In this document: positions 26,676-35,476 of the stretch, piece by piece
How the letters are laid out: every line of letters starts with the position of its first letter
Numbering within the stretch: the first letter of the stretch is position 1
Assembly: GCF_016807185.1 (NCBI RefSeq)
Contig: NZ_JAEVYN010000002.1
Coordinates: 2,641,367 to 2,705,366, forward strand
Direction of reading: 5' to 3'
DNA length: 64,000 nt
DNA from: Leptolyngbya sp. Cla-17
GTDB lineage: Bacteria; Cyanobacteriota; Cyanobacteriia; Leptolyngbyales; Leptolyngbyaceae
The notes under the pieces: generated by a model
Seen by the model: only the letters and a program-made list of their open reading frames with translations
What the model was told of the DNA's origin: nothing
The model's database searches: none
Made by a program: the position numbers and the translations under genes

Positions 26676-27767
26676 ATGTCAGAAACGACTAAGCAGAACA
26701 CTGCGATCAATCTCTCTTACGGACTTGCGGCTCTCAGCCAAGGCGAGCGCCTCGTTCCCTGGACATTTGAGCGTCGGCAATTGCGACCGACTGACATCAC
26801 TGTGAAAATCCAGTTCTGCGGCATTTGCCACAGTGATCTGCACGCTATTCGAGGGTCGAGCCGCTTTCCACTCGTGCCAGGTCACGAGATCGTGGGCGAG
26901 GTGACGGCGATCGGCACGGATGTCACGAAATTCCGAGTCGGTGATGCAGTGGTTATCGGCACGATAGTCGATTCTTGCGGTCATTGCTCATCGTGCCAAC
27001 GCCAGCTAGAACAATATTGCCTGGAAGGGGTGACTACTACCTATGATGGCATCGACAGGCATGATGGCAGCATCACGCGCGGCGGGTACTCCAGTGACTA
27101 TGTCGTCGATGCCAAGTTTGCCTACCACCTCCCCGCCGGTCTCGACCCGGCAAGTGTCGCTCCGCTACTCTGCGCGGGGGTAACCACTTGGTCACCCCTA
27201 CAGCATTGGAATGTAGGGATCGGCAAGACAGTTGGGATTGTTGGATTGGGCGGTTTGGGTCATATAGCGGTGAAATTCGCACGCGCGCTGGGAGCTTATG
27301 TTGTGCTGTTTAGTACCTCTCCAGATAAGCTTGCCGATGCCAAGGTGCTGGGAGCAGATGAGGCGATCCTATCAACCGACGAGACGCAAATGGCAAATCA
27401 AGCCTCTCGCTTCGATTTCATTCTCGATACCGTTTCATCTCGTCATCCCCTCAACCCCTATCTGCGATCGCTCAAACTTGACGGTACGCTCTGCTGCTTG
27501 GGCATTCCCGCAAATCTGGATTTCAGTCCCATTTTCCTGACACTGGGACGGCGACGGCTGGTAAGCTCAGGGGTGGCAGGTACGCTTGAATCGCAGGAGA
27601 TGCTGGACTTCTGTAGTAAGCACGACATCTCTGCTGATGTCGAAATTATCTCTGCTGCGGCTATTGAGGATGGGTTTGAACGACTCGATCAAGGAGAGGT
27701 ACGCTATCGGCTAGTAATCGACATGTCTACGCTTGATGTGCCAGTCGGGACTATCGCCCTATCTTGA
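26676..27767 (+). CDS. Zinc-dependent NAD(P) alcohol/aldehyde dehydrogenase (YahK/AdhC-like)
   Basis: Protein of 363 aa. Catalytic zinc ligands in CGICHSDLH and PGHEIVGEV, structural zinc cysteines in SCGHCSSCQRQLEQYC, nucleotide-binding GIVGLGGLGHIAVKFA (about 185-200). Typical cinnamyl-alcohol-dehydrogenase-type aldehyde reductase size. Probably co-transcribed with the SDR and AraC-controlled, suggesting detoxification of reactive carbonyls. Confidence 0.93.
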   Translation: MSETTKQNTAINLSYGLAALSQGERLVPWTFERRQLRPTDITVKIQFCGICHSDLHAIRGSSRFPLVPGHEIVGEVTAIGTDVTKFRVGDAVVIGTIVDSCGHCSSCQRQLEQYCLEGVTTTYDGIDRHDGSITRGGYSSDYVVDAKFAYHLPAGLDPASVAPLLCAGVTTWSPLQHWNVGIGKTVGIVGLGGLGHIAVKFARALGAYVVLFSTSPDKLADAKVLGADEAILSTDETQMANQASRFDFILDTVSSRHPLNPYLRSLKLDGTLCCLGIPANLDFSPIFLTLGRRRLVSSGVAGTLESQEMLDFCSKHDISADVEIISAAAIEDGFERLDQGEVRYRLVIDMSTLDVPVGTIALS

Positions 27768-27865
27768 TTGTCACGAGATTAAAGCAAGTGGTTCGCTACC
27801 TTGCTTGCAACGGGCAGCAGAATTGCACCTAAGTAGGTGAGATGTCTCCACCAAAAGACAGAGCA

Positions 27866-27963
27866 GCCTAACGTTCTTGGTCACCGGACGTAGATAACCT
27901 TTGCAACTCAACCGACTATAGTAAAACGTTCCGGTGCAGAGCGGTTTTATCTCGCTGTTAACG
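27866..27963 (-). other. attC recombination site 2
   Basis: GCCTAAC at 27866, GTTAACG at 27957; arms CACCGGACG/CGTTCCGGTG pair. Central AACCTTTGCAACTCAAC is shared in part with attC at 46420. Lies 5 bp after the methyltransferase stop. Confidence 0.75.
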
Positions 27964-27967
27964 ATTA

Positions 27968-28645
27968 TCAGTCCGGTTTTTGGCCGGAGTAGACGGCAAA
28001 GCGATAATTTTTATACCAACAGTCCACATGAACAAAACCCACTTCGGACAGCCAGTTGAGTTGGTTTTGCAACGTAGCTGTTTTATCGGCCTTCATGCGC
28101 TCGATAGCAATTTCTATATCGCGGTCAGTGCAACCTTTGGCTTTAGTACCGTTGAGCCAAGCCTGAGCATATTTTTCTTCGTTCTCCAGTGTGCTGCCTA
28201 GAGTTTGGTCTGCATTGATGAAGTAGCCGCCATTTTCAAGAGCATCATAAATCTTTTGGAACACGCCCTTTAGCTTCTCCTGCGGTGTGTGATGCAACGC
28301 CAAAGCCGACACCACAACATCGTATTTCCCAATGATTGGCGCATTGATAAAGTCCAAAGTCGAGTACTCGATGTTTGGATTTGAGTTGAAACGCTCTCGC
28401 GCCTTGCTCAACATTTCATCTGAAATGTCGGCCAAAGTGATAGCAGCCTTTGGAAAAGCCGCCGCAACCAAGCCGGACAACAGACCTGTGCCAGCGCCGA
28501 TGTCAAGTACTTTGATGTGGGCTTGGCTCTCGTGAGGAATGAGGCCGAGAGCGGTGCTATAAAACTCATCAAAACACGGAATGTATTGAGACCGAGTACG
28601 ATCGTAGTCTTGTGCGGCAGTATCGAAAAGAGCTTTGATATTCAC
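27968..28645 (-). CDS. Class I SAM-dependent methyltransferase
   Basis: Protein of 225 aa. SAM-binding motif I VLDIGAGTGLLSGLVAAAF (about 46-64), acidic motif II ITLADISDEML, motif post-II YDVVVSALALHHT and a following NGGYFINADQ. Small-molecule methyltransferase of the Methyltransf_25 type. Substrate not assignable. Single-gene cassette between two attC sites. Confidence 0.92.
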   Translation of the reverse strand: MNIKALFDTAAQDYDRTRSQYIPCFDEFYSTALGLIPHESQAHIKVLDIGAGTGLLSGLVAAAFPKAAITLADISDEMLSKARERFNSNPNIEYSTLDFINAPIIGKYDVVVSALALHHTPQEKLKGVFQKIYDALENGGYFINADQTLGSTLENEEKYAQAWLNGTKAKGCTDRDIEIAIERMKADKTATLQNQLNWLSEVGFVHVDCWYKNYRFAVYSGQKPD

Positions 28646-28685
28646 GATTGCAATGTTGCCATTCCCGGTAGAGTTGCGCGCAGCG

Positions 28686-28777
28686 AGATAACGCCAGGCA
28701 TGGACCCGCCCGCTGATGCCCTTGATTGTATATGACAGCCTTCGTGTCGCGGGTCAGGTGCATCCCGTTGTTAGGCG
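28686..28777 (-). other. attC recombination site 3
   Basis: GATAACG at 28687, GTTAGGC at 28770; arms ACCCGCCCGCTGA and GCGGGTCAGGTGC partly pair. The TAA stop of the next gene (28771) lies inside the GCCTAAC box. Confidence 0.8.
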
Positions 28778-29184
28778 GCATGTGTCTCGCGAACAAAATC
28801 CTCACGGGCTTCGGTCAGGTAGCGAACCGCCTTCTCACGATATCGCCATGACTTCGTACCTTTAGGCATTCGACTAAGCCAGTGGCTGTTAGGTCCCGCG
28901 CTCATCCCGCGCTCCGTCGATAGCCGCCGGGTTGTCGGCAAAATCTTGCGCGATAGGGTTGCGACGCAGACATCCAACTCGGCCAAAGAGGCAAAGCGGA
29001 ACGTAAAGCCATCAAACTCCACGCAATACACCGGCCATCCCCGACCAGGCAAGGGTTTCGGTGCAGGCGGGTCAAACTCCTCAGCGTTGTACCACGCCTT
29101 ACCGTCTGCCTCAACGTGAACCCAGAAGGTCATCGGCTCATGTCGCGCCCATGACTCCCGATATTCAATCCAGTGCTTCTTCAT
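28771..29184 (-). CDS. Hypothetical cassette protein
   Basis: About 137 aa from MKKHWIEYRESWARHEPMTF (29184), chosen because the region further upstream is IS630 sequence. Recognisable features are FWVHVEADGKAWYNAEEFDP, PGRGWPVYCVEFDGFTFRFA and a basic C-terminus. I do not assign a family; similar small proteins occur in integron arrays. It ends inside attC 3. Confidence 0.7.
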   Translation of the reverse strand: MKKHWIEYRESWARHEPMTFWVHVEADGKAWYNAEEFDPPAPKPLPGRGWPVYCVEFDGFTFRFASLAELDVCVATLSRKILPTTRRLSTERGMSAGPNSHWLSRMPKGTKSWRYREKAVRYLTEAREDFVRETHAA

Positions 29185-29208
29185 GGGCGATATGTGTAAA
29201 TGCCACCT

Positions 29209-30375
29209 AATACGGAATTGCGGAAGGCAGTACTTTTTGACCAGATTAAATTGCTTGAATCCAATCAAAGCCCACTTTGCCTTGAACTATCACAGGATGC
29301 TGCATCAACCATTGGCACCGCTTGACTAAGACATCCTCTAAAGCATCAAGATTGTCAAACACTTGATTAGCGATTGCTTCGCGCAGCAAAGACCAGACAC
29401 ATTCAGTGGGTTGCAGTTGGAGGGTATAGGGCAATAGCGGGTAGAAGAAAATGCCGGGGGGCACCTGAAGTTTTTGGCTCATATGCCACGCGGCCTGATC
29501 AACCAATAGAATGATCAACTGCTGACGATGGGGATTGACCTGAGCCGCAAATAGCTCTAACGCCATCTGCATCATGGAGACATTGGCACGGGGCAATAAA
29601 AGGAAGTAGCTCGCTCCAGTGGCAGGATGGACAAAACCATAGGTGTAGACCCATTGATAGCGGCGAGAATGATGCGCTGATGGGCGTTCTCCTATGGGTG
29701 CCCAAACCCGCCTGACAATGGGTTGCAAGCCTAATCGAGCTTCGTCTTCCGCCCAAATTACAATCTCCCGATTGGGAAACAACGAGCGCAACCACGCCAC
29801 ATGACCTGCTAATCCTGCTTTGAACTCTGCTTGCTGCTCAAGGGTTGCGCTTTGATGATGCACCGGACGCGGCACCTGCAAGCTCAACCCCAAACGTCGT
29901 AGATACTTCCAGGCTGTTGAGGGGTGTAAGCAAATGCCAAAGTAGGTTTCGATATACTCCCCAACTTTCGGTCCACTCCAGAGTCCGCCATCATCCGGGG
30001 CACTCTGTAAGCGTTGCCGCAATAGCCGTTGCTGTTCATCACTTAAAGCCAACCGATTGCCCCCAGGGTTCAAGCGTTGCCGATTGACTAGTCCGACCGC
30101 ACCCTCGGCGTTGTAGCGACGGGCAATTTTCCGCACTCCACTACAACTGAGTCCACAAATCTCAGCGGTTTGTTCGATGCTCATCGGAGTCTTTGGATGA
30201 CTGAGCAATCGAATCACCAACCAACGGTTTTTCTCGCCAGCATCTTGGCACTGAACATACCGCTGAGTTAGATCTGCGTAGTCTAGATGAGGGCTAATTT
30301 GAGTGCGGGGTCGAGGCATGGACAGAGTACCTTTTTCATCTTGCTAAATGATACTCCCCTACTCAATTCCGTATA
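29209..30375 (-). mobile_element. IS630-family element (type E)
   Basis: Inverted repeats TACGGAATTGCGGAAGG at 29211 and TACGGAATTGAGTAGGG on the minus strand from 30373, each with TA outside. It inserted between a cassette gene and its neighbouring attC, touching the ATAACG box of attC 4. Confidence 0.88.
29246..30319 (-). CDS. IS630-family transposase, single frame
   Basis: Protein of 357 aa, uninterrupted. N-terminal helix-turn-helix (IEQTAEICGLSCSGVRKIAR), then the DDE core: IVIWAEDEARLGLQPIVRRV, IILLVDQAAWHMS and LLPYTLQLQPTECVWSLL. Unlike the other IS630 copies here it needs no frameshift. Intact. Confidence 0.93.
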   Translation of the reverse strand: MPRPRTQISPHLDYADLTQRYVQCQDAGEKNRWLVIRLLSHPKTPMSIEQTAEICGLSCSGVRKIARRYNAEGAVGLVNRQRLNPGGNRLALSDEQQRLLRQRLQSAPDDGGLWSGPKVGEYIETYFGICLHPSTAWKYLRRLGLSLQVPRPVHHQSATLEQQAEFKAGLAGHVAWLRSLFPNREIVIWAEDEARLGLQPIVRRVWAPIGERPSAHHSRRYQWVYTYGFVHPATGASYFLLLPRANVSMMQMALELFAAQVNPHRQQLIILLVDQAAWHMSQKLQVPPGIFFYPLLPYTLQLQPTECVWSLLREAIANQVFDNLDALEDVLVKRCQWLMQHPVIVQGKVGFDWIQAI

Positions 30376-30454
30376 ACGACCCCAGCCAGCGGTGGCTAGT
30401 AACCTGAACCTTAGTACCAGCAGCGTTCAAGAGGCCGCTGCACTTGGTTTGTCA
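30373..30454 (-). other. attC recombination site 4 (degenerate)
   Basis: ATAACG at 30374, weak right box GTTTGTC at 30447; arms AGCGGTGGC and GGCCGCTGCAC pair. The IS630 end overlaps its left box. Lies downstream of the flavin reductase gene. Confidence 0.5.
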
Positions 30455-30586
30455 GTCTGTTTTAGACTTAGACATACTTTAGCGCTCGTCTAAACTATGA
30501 GCGATGCAATAACATCCCGATTAAACCACTCTTTTGTGGTGGCAAGCGCTAAACCAAGGTTTTTGACACTAGCATTGCAGATGTAG

Positions 30587-31978
30587 TTACGTTACAAGCA
30601 ATGGAAGTGGCTGCATTTCGCCCAAAACTGTGGGAATAAGCTCAGATACCGTTGGATGAATGGGTACAGCCCCTTGCAGGGTGATGTAGGGCTGGTCAGC
30701 ATTCATCATATCAAGCAGTCCGTGAATTGCCTCATCGCCACCTGTACCCAGGATTGCCGCACCGAGAATGCGCTGGGTCTCGGCATCGACCACAATTTTT
30801 ATAAAGCCCTGGGTCTCACCCTTCTCAATCGCGCGACCAACTCGCGTCATCGGTCTTGTGCCCATGAGCAGCGGGCGACCGGAAGCTCGCGCCTGCCCCT
30901 CTGTCATGCCAACGCGTCCCAGTGGCGGATCGATATAGAGGGCATAACCGAGGATGAGATCGCTCACCCGTTTTGCAGCACCGTCAAGTAGATTAGCAGC
31001 GACGATCTCAAAATCGTTGTAAGCCGTATGAGTGAATGCACCCCGACCATTGCAGTCGCCCAAGGCCCAAATACCAGGTACATTTGTGCGGAGCTGATCA
31101 TCGACCGTGATATAGCCATAGGTATCAGTTGTGACCCCAGCGAGATCGAGACCCAGATCGTCGGTGTTAGGCTGGCGTCCAACTGCAAGCAAAACATGGC
31201 TGCCAATCAGTTCGGGTTCCCCCTCGGCACAGTCAACACGCACAGCCACTCCCTCAGGATGGGGCGCAAAGGCAATGCACTCAGACCGCGTGTGAATCTG
31301 CACACCTTCAGCTTCGAGAATATCTCGGATTGCGGTAGACACATCCTCGTCTTCGTGAGCAACGAGGCGCGGACCTTTTTCAACTACTGTGACTGCTGAC
31401 CCAAAGCGGCGGTAAATCTGGGCAAACTCCAGCCCGATGTAGCTACCTCCCACCACCACTAAATGGCGTGGGAGACTGTCCAGCGCCAGCATAGAGGTAT
31501 TGGTCAAATAATCAACCTCTTGCAGACCGGTCATCTCAGGCACTCGTGCCCGTCCCCCAACATTGATGAAAATTTGCGGCGCGGTGAGGAGTTCGTCGCC
31601 AACCCGCAGCGTGTTCGCGTCCTCGAAGCAAGCCTGCCCCTGGAACACCGCCAAACGTTCCATACTGCGAAGCCAAGCCTCGAGACCATTCCGAGAGTTT
31701 GCCGCAACGGCGTCAGCACGCGCCTTCACTTGCTTCATATCAACATCGATCTCCCCCGCGATGATCACACCATAGTCGGCAGCGCGGCGAGCAAGATGAG
31801 CGGCATAGGCACTAGCGACCAGCGTTTTAGTGGGTGTGCAGCCCGTGTTGACACAGGTGCCGCCAAACAGATGTCTCTCAATTAGCGCTACCCTCATTCC
31901 CGCCGCAGTCAGCCGCCCAGCTAGCGGTGGGCCTGCCTGACCGGCACCAATAATCAGGGCATCAAAGGACTGACTCAT
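30587..31978 (-). CDS. Pyridine nucleotide-disulphide oxidoreductase (MerA-like)
   Basis: Protein of 463 aa. FAD motif ALIIGAGQAGPPLAGRL, redox-active disulphide GGTCVNTGCTPTKT, NAD(P) motif LVVVGGSYIGLEFAQIY, second FAD motif GIWALGDCNGRGAFTH, dimerisation domain from about 340 with HPTVSELIPTVL. The usual HMA domain and C-terminal cysteine pair of true mercuric reductases are absent, so it is a MerA-like flavoenzyme of unknown substrate. Overlaps the next gene upstream by 4 bp. Confidence 0.92.
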   Translation of the reverse strand: MSQSFDALIIGAGQAGPPLAGRLTAAGMRVALIERHLFGGTCVNTGCTPTKTLVASAYAAHLARRAADYGVIIAGEIDVDMKQVKARADAVAANSRNGLEAWLRSMERLAVFQGQACFEDANTLRVGDELLTAPQIFINVGGRARVPEMTGLQEVDYLTNTSMLALDSLPRHLVVVGGSYIGLEFAQIYRRFGSAVTVVEKGPRLVAHEDEDVSTAIRDILEAEGVQIHTRSECIAFAPHPEGVAVRVDCAEGEPELIGSHVLLAVGRQPNTDDLGLDLAGVTTDTYGYITVDDQLRTNVPGIWALGDCNGRGAFTHTAYNDFEIVAANLLDGAAKRVSDLILGYALYIDPPLGRVGMTEGQARASGRPLLMGTRPMTRVGRAIEKGETQGFIKIVVDAETQRILGAAILGTGGDEAIHGLLDMMNADQPYITLQGAVPIHPTVSELIPTVLGEMQPLPLLVT

Positions 31979-32445
31979 CGCAACATTCCCACCACTGATA
32001 TTGCGCCGATGATGGCGATGACATCTTCGATCAGCGCCGCCGGTAGGTCACGACCAAAGGCAGTGGCGAGCCGAGAACGCATCGCTGCACCACCTAACGT
32101 GCCAATCACCGCACCGATAATGCCTGCCACTAACCCGCCTAAGAGCGTGCCACCATTGACCCCTACCATGGCTCCCGAGAGTGCACCGCTGACAAGGCGA
32201 GCCCCAAACTGAACAGGTACTTTGCGGCTTGGCGTGGAAGGCAGTTGATCTGTCACAAATTCGCCCAAAGCCAGTACGGAGAGAATCCATGGCGTGAAGC
32301 GGTAGCCCATAAAAGCGAGCCAGCTCCCGCCGAGATTGAGGTAACCCAGATAGGCTGCCCAACTCATTGCAGCGGGCGCAGTCATGGCGCGCAGACCCGC
32401 AATAATGCCTATAACCAAAGCAAGGAGATAAACCATCGCATCCAT
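31975..32445 (-). CDS. DUF4126 membrane protein
   Basis: Protein of 156 aa with four hydrophobic segments (YLLALVIGIIAGLRAMTAPA, FTPWILSVLALGEFV, GTLLGGLVAGIIGAVIGTLGG, LIEDVIAIIGAISVVGML) and the family pattern GLRAMTAPA...LALGEFVTDQLPSTPSRKVP. Function unknown. Coupled to the MerA-like gene by a 4-bp overlap, so it may localise or assist it. Confidence 0.88.
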   Translation of the reverse strand: MDAMVYLLALVIGIIAGLRAMTAPAAMSWAAYLGYLNLGGSWLAFMGYRFTPWILSVLALGEFVTDQLPSTPSRKVPVQFGARLVSGALSGAMVGVNGGTLLGGLVAGIIGAVIGTLGGAAMRSRLATAFGRDLPAALIEDVIAIIGAISVVGMLR

Positions 32446-32493
32446 TTAGATTTGTGCTATGCCACTATCGATAAACAACCAATGCCGTTCAAG

Positions 32494-33242
32494 CTAACGA
32501 AGACCACCCGTGATGTACAGCGTTTCACCCGTGATCCAGGCTGAATCAGAAGACGCGAAGAAGACAACGGCAGGGGCAATGTCCTGCGGCTGTCCGATTC
32601 AACCCAGTGGGATTAGCGCTTCAGTCTATTTGCGACCTTCGCTCGAGAATCCCTGCGGTGTGTGTACCCTCCGTTTCCACCATGCCAGGATTGATGGCAT
32701 TGACGCGGATGTGGCGAGAACCCAACTCTTTGGCAAGCGACTTTGTGATGGCATCAACCGCTGCTTTGGTCGCGCTATCGACCGAGGCGTTCGCGGGTGT
32801 CAGCGTGCTAACAATGGAACTAACGTTGACAATGCTACCGCCCTCTTCGCCAAAGTGCTTTACGGCCTGCTGTGAAGTTAGAAGCAAGCCTAGCACATTC
32901 AGATCAAATTGCTTATGGAAATGTTCTTCAGTGATGCTTTCAAGCGGAGAAAATTCGTAGATGCCTGCATTATTAACGCAGGATATCGAGCTTGCCAAAG
33001 GCTTGTTTCGTTTCAGCAAAAAGCTGTTGAATCTCTGCCTCTTTAGCAACATTTGCCTGCACTGCGATCGCCTTTCCACCTGTACTAACAATCTCGTCAA
33101 CCACGCGATCAGCACCTGCTTTGCTAGATGCGTAGTTGACAACCACGGCTGCACCTTCGGCGGCCAGATGTTTGGAGATCGAAGCACCAATCCCTTTGGA
33201 CGCGCCTGTGACGACTGCGATCTTTCCATCCAGTTTTGCCAT
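32494..33242 (-). pseudogene. SDR oxidoreductase, three disabling lesions
   Basis: N-terminal part (32973-33242): VVTGASKGIGASISKHLA and FGKLDIL. Middle part (from 32960 to about 32640): VNNAGIYEFSPL, NVSSIVSTLTPANASVD, SATKAAVDAITKSL and INPGMVETEGTHTAGIL. C-terminal part to 32494: IGQPQDIAPAVVFFASSDSA and ITGETLYITGG. Frameshifts near 32970 and 32638 and a TGA in place of the usual Arg of PLGRIGQP break it. Otherwise a FabG-like SDR of about 247 residues. Confidence 0.85.
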
Positions 33243-33352
33243 GTCTGTGATTCCTATAGTTGGTAAGCTTATTTGTCTGAAACAGATGCGAATCTACAAG
33301 AGTGCACCCGTTCGGATCGTTAACAGTGATGTCTCCCATCCGCGTATCCGCG

Positions 33353-34177
33353 TCAGGACTTGACGAATTCCAGCAGATCCGCGTTAAGTTGATCCTTACT
33401 CGTGTCGCCGAGGCTATGCGACCCGCCGGGATAGATTTTCAAAGTCGCATCCTTGACAAGCTTGGCAGACAGGAGAGCAGAAGCACCAATCGGCACGATC
33501 TGATCGTCATCGCCATGGATAATCAGTGTTGGTACGTCAAACTTCTTCAAATCCTCGGTGAAATCTGTTTCCGAAAACGCCTTGATGCAGTCATACGCGT
33601 TCTTATGTCCAGCCATCATGCCCTGCATCCACCACGAATAGATCAGCCCTTGGGAGACTTTGGCACCGGGTCGATTGAAACCAAAGAACGGTCCGCTGGC
33701 TACATCTAGGAAGAACTGCGAGCGGTCAGCCAAAAACGCTGCGCGAAAGCCATCAAAGACTTCAATGGGCAGCCCACCCGGATTCGCTTCTGTCTTGAGC
33801 ATAATGGGTGGCACTGCGCCCATCAGCACTGCTTTGGCGACACGCGATGTCCCATGACGTCCGATGAAGCGTGCCACTTCGCCGCCGCCAGTAGAGTGCC
33901 CGATCATCACTGCATCCTTAATATCCAGCGCCTCGAAAAGCTCCGCCAGATCGTCGGCGTAGGTGTCCATCTCATTGCCGTTCCACGGTTGACTCGATCG
34001 ACCATGACCGCGACGATCGTGTGCGATGCAGCGGTAGCCGTGCGAGGCAAGAAAAAACATTTGTGATTCCCAAGCATCTGCGCTCAGGGGCCAACCGTGG
34101 CTAAAGACGATGGGTTGTCCTGTACCCCAATCCTTGTAGTAAATTTCCGTGCCGTCTTTGGTCGTGATGGTGCTCAT
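33353..34177 (-). CDS. Alpha/beta hydrolase (non-heme chloroperoxidase/esterase type)
   Basis: Protein of 274 aa. Oxyanion HGWPLSADAW, nucleophile elbow MIGHSTGGGEVARFIGR (Ser about 97), acid in IIHGDDDQIVPIGAS, catalytic His in YPGGSHSLGDT. Typical of the arylesterase/haloperoxidase subgroup, which hydrolyses esters and shows perhydrolysis. Same direction as the broken SDR and MerA-like genes. Confidence 0.93.
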   Translation of the reverse strand: MSTITTKDGTEIYYKDWGTGQPIVFSHGWPLSADAWESQMFFLASHGYRCIAHDRRGHGRSSQPWNGNEMDTYADDLAELFEALDIKDAVMIGHSTGGGEVARFIGRHGTSRVAKAVLMGAVPPIMLKTEANPGGLPIEVFDGFRAAFLADRSQFFLDVASGPFFGFNRPGAKVSQGLIYSWWMQGMMAGHKNAYDCIKAFSETDFTEDLKKFDVPTLIIHGDDDQIVPIGASALLSAKLVKDATLKIYPGGSHSLGDTSKDQLNADLLEFVKS

Positions 34178-34325
34178 ATTTTCCTTGTTTATTTGGTGAT
34201 TTTGATGCGTTCGTAGACTAAATGCTGCTTAGTGCGATCGCCCCACCCATCTCTCTTGGCTGACATAAATAGGCTGACTTGATACAAAACACTAACAAGT
34301 AATCTTTGAAGGTACACTCCCCACC

Positions 34326-34414
34326 CCCCAAACGTTGCCCATCACCCGCCGCAAATAACCTCTGCAATAAACGATCAACTCTCGACGGTCGGTGTGCATG
34401 GGCGGTGTTATGCT
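34326..34414 (-). other. attC recombination site 5
   Basis: CCAAACG at 34328, GTTATGC at 34407; arms TTGCCCATCACCCGCCG and CGGTGTGCATGGGCGGT pair well. Follows the SDR gene stop by about 60 bp. Confidence 0.8.
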
Positions 34415-34473
34415 ACGGCAACACAAATTGCTCTTCCAGTAACCTTTGTTTATCTCAATTACTAACCTTGTAA

Positions 34474-35223
34474 CTATAGAGTGCTCATGCCACCATCAAT
34501 GATCATCTCGCTACCCAGCATGAAAGATGATTCATCTGAGGCAAGGAACACTGCTGCTTTGGCTATTTCAATCGGCTCACCAAATCGTTTTAACGGAATC
34601 TGATTACGAATTGCTTCTGCCATCTGCTCGACATTCTCGGCTGGAACCCCCATCTTTCCATAGATGGGGGTAGATACAGGACCTGGACTAATGGCATTGA
34701 CTCGAATACCTCGCTCAACCAGTTCACCTGACAGAGTTCTTGCTAGCGAGATCATCGCAGCCTTACTTGCACCATAAACGCTAGAGTTTGGCATCCCAAT
34801 ATGAGCATTAATTGAAGTATTCAGGATGACCGAAGCGGGATTCGCCAAAATGGGCAACAGACTTTGTATCAGAAAATAGGGTCCTTTGAGATTGACTGCA
34901 ATTTGATTGTCGAACGATGCTTCATCCCAAGCGGCAAGTGGTTGAAAAACACCAATTCCAGCGTTAAGAAATACGGCATCAACCTGATCAAAAACTTCAG
35001 CGATTTGCTCCGCCAAGCGCTTTTGTTCGCTGACTTCACCCGCCTCGCTCTTGATGACGATTACCTCTTTGCCCAGTTCTTGCTGTGCCTGAGCTAATGT
35101 ATCTGGGCTACGTCCAGTGATGACTACACGCGCACCCTCTGCCAGAAATTGCTTGGCTGTCTCAAGTCCTATACCTGTCGTGCCACCCGTGATGAGGGTA
35201 CGTTTTCCTTGCAAACGATTCAT
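34474..35223 (-). CDS. Short-chain dehydrogenase/reductase
   Basis: Protein of 249 aa. LITGGTTGIGLETAKQFL, FLNAGIGVFQPL (NAG), Ser in ILNTSINAHIGMPNSS, YGASKAAMISLAR (YxxxK), AISPGPVSTPIYGKMG, and C-terminal FMLGSEMIIDGGMSTL. Intact classical SDR, not closely similar to the SDR at 25894. Single-gene cassette between attC 5 and attC 6. Confidence 0.93.
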   Translation of the reverse strand: MNRLQGKRTLITGGTTGIGLETAKQFLAEGARVVITGRSPDTLAQAQQELGKEVIVIKSEAGEVSEQKRLAEQIAEVFDQVDAVFLNAGIGVFQPLAAWDEASFDNQIAVNLKGPYFLIQSLLPILANPASVILNTSINAHIGMPNSSVYGASKAAMISLARTLSGELVERGIRVNAISPGPVSTPIYGKMGVPAENVEQMAEAIRNQIPLKRFGEPIEIAKAAVFLASDESSFMLGSEMIIDGGMSTL

Positions 35224-35349
35224 GAAAACTCTCCTAATCTAAGGCTTTCAAGGCTCTCGCTCACAATAGCACGAGGCTTTTGGGTTCAATAGTCGCTTAC
35301 TTTACATCGACAAGATTGGCAATCGCCCTCACAAACAACAACACGAGCC

Positions 35350-35435
35350 GCATAACCGGTTCTGGTCAGCGGCTGCAAAAGACTTTGCAATCCCCAAAGC
35401 AACTCCGTCAGTCCGCTGCATCAGAATGGTTATAC
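35350..35435 (-). other. attC recombination site 6
   Basis: GCATAAC at 35350, GTTATAC at 35429; arms GTCAGCGGCTGC and GTCAGTCCGCTGCAT pair. Lies between the SDR cassette and the opposite-strand MscS gene. Confidence 0.75.
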
Positions 35436-35476
35436 TGCGTCTCAGCCGATGCATTCAACTTAGTCATGTAAGCGCA

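Noticed and set aside
30587..31978. True mercuric reductase and a mer operon
   Set aside because: The redox disulphide is present but no HMA domain, C-terminal cysteine pair, merR, merT or merP are seen.
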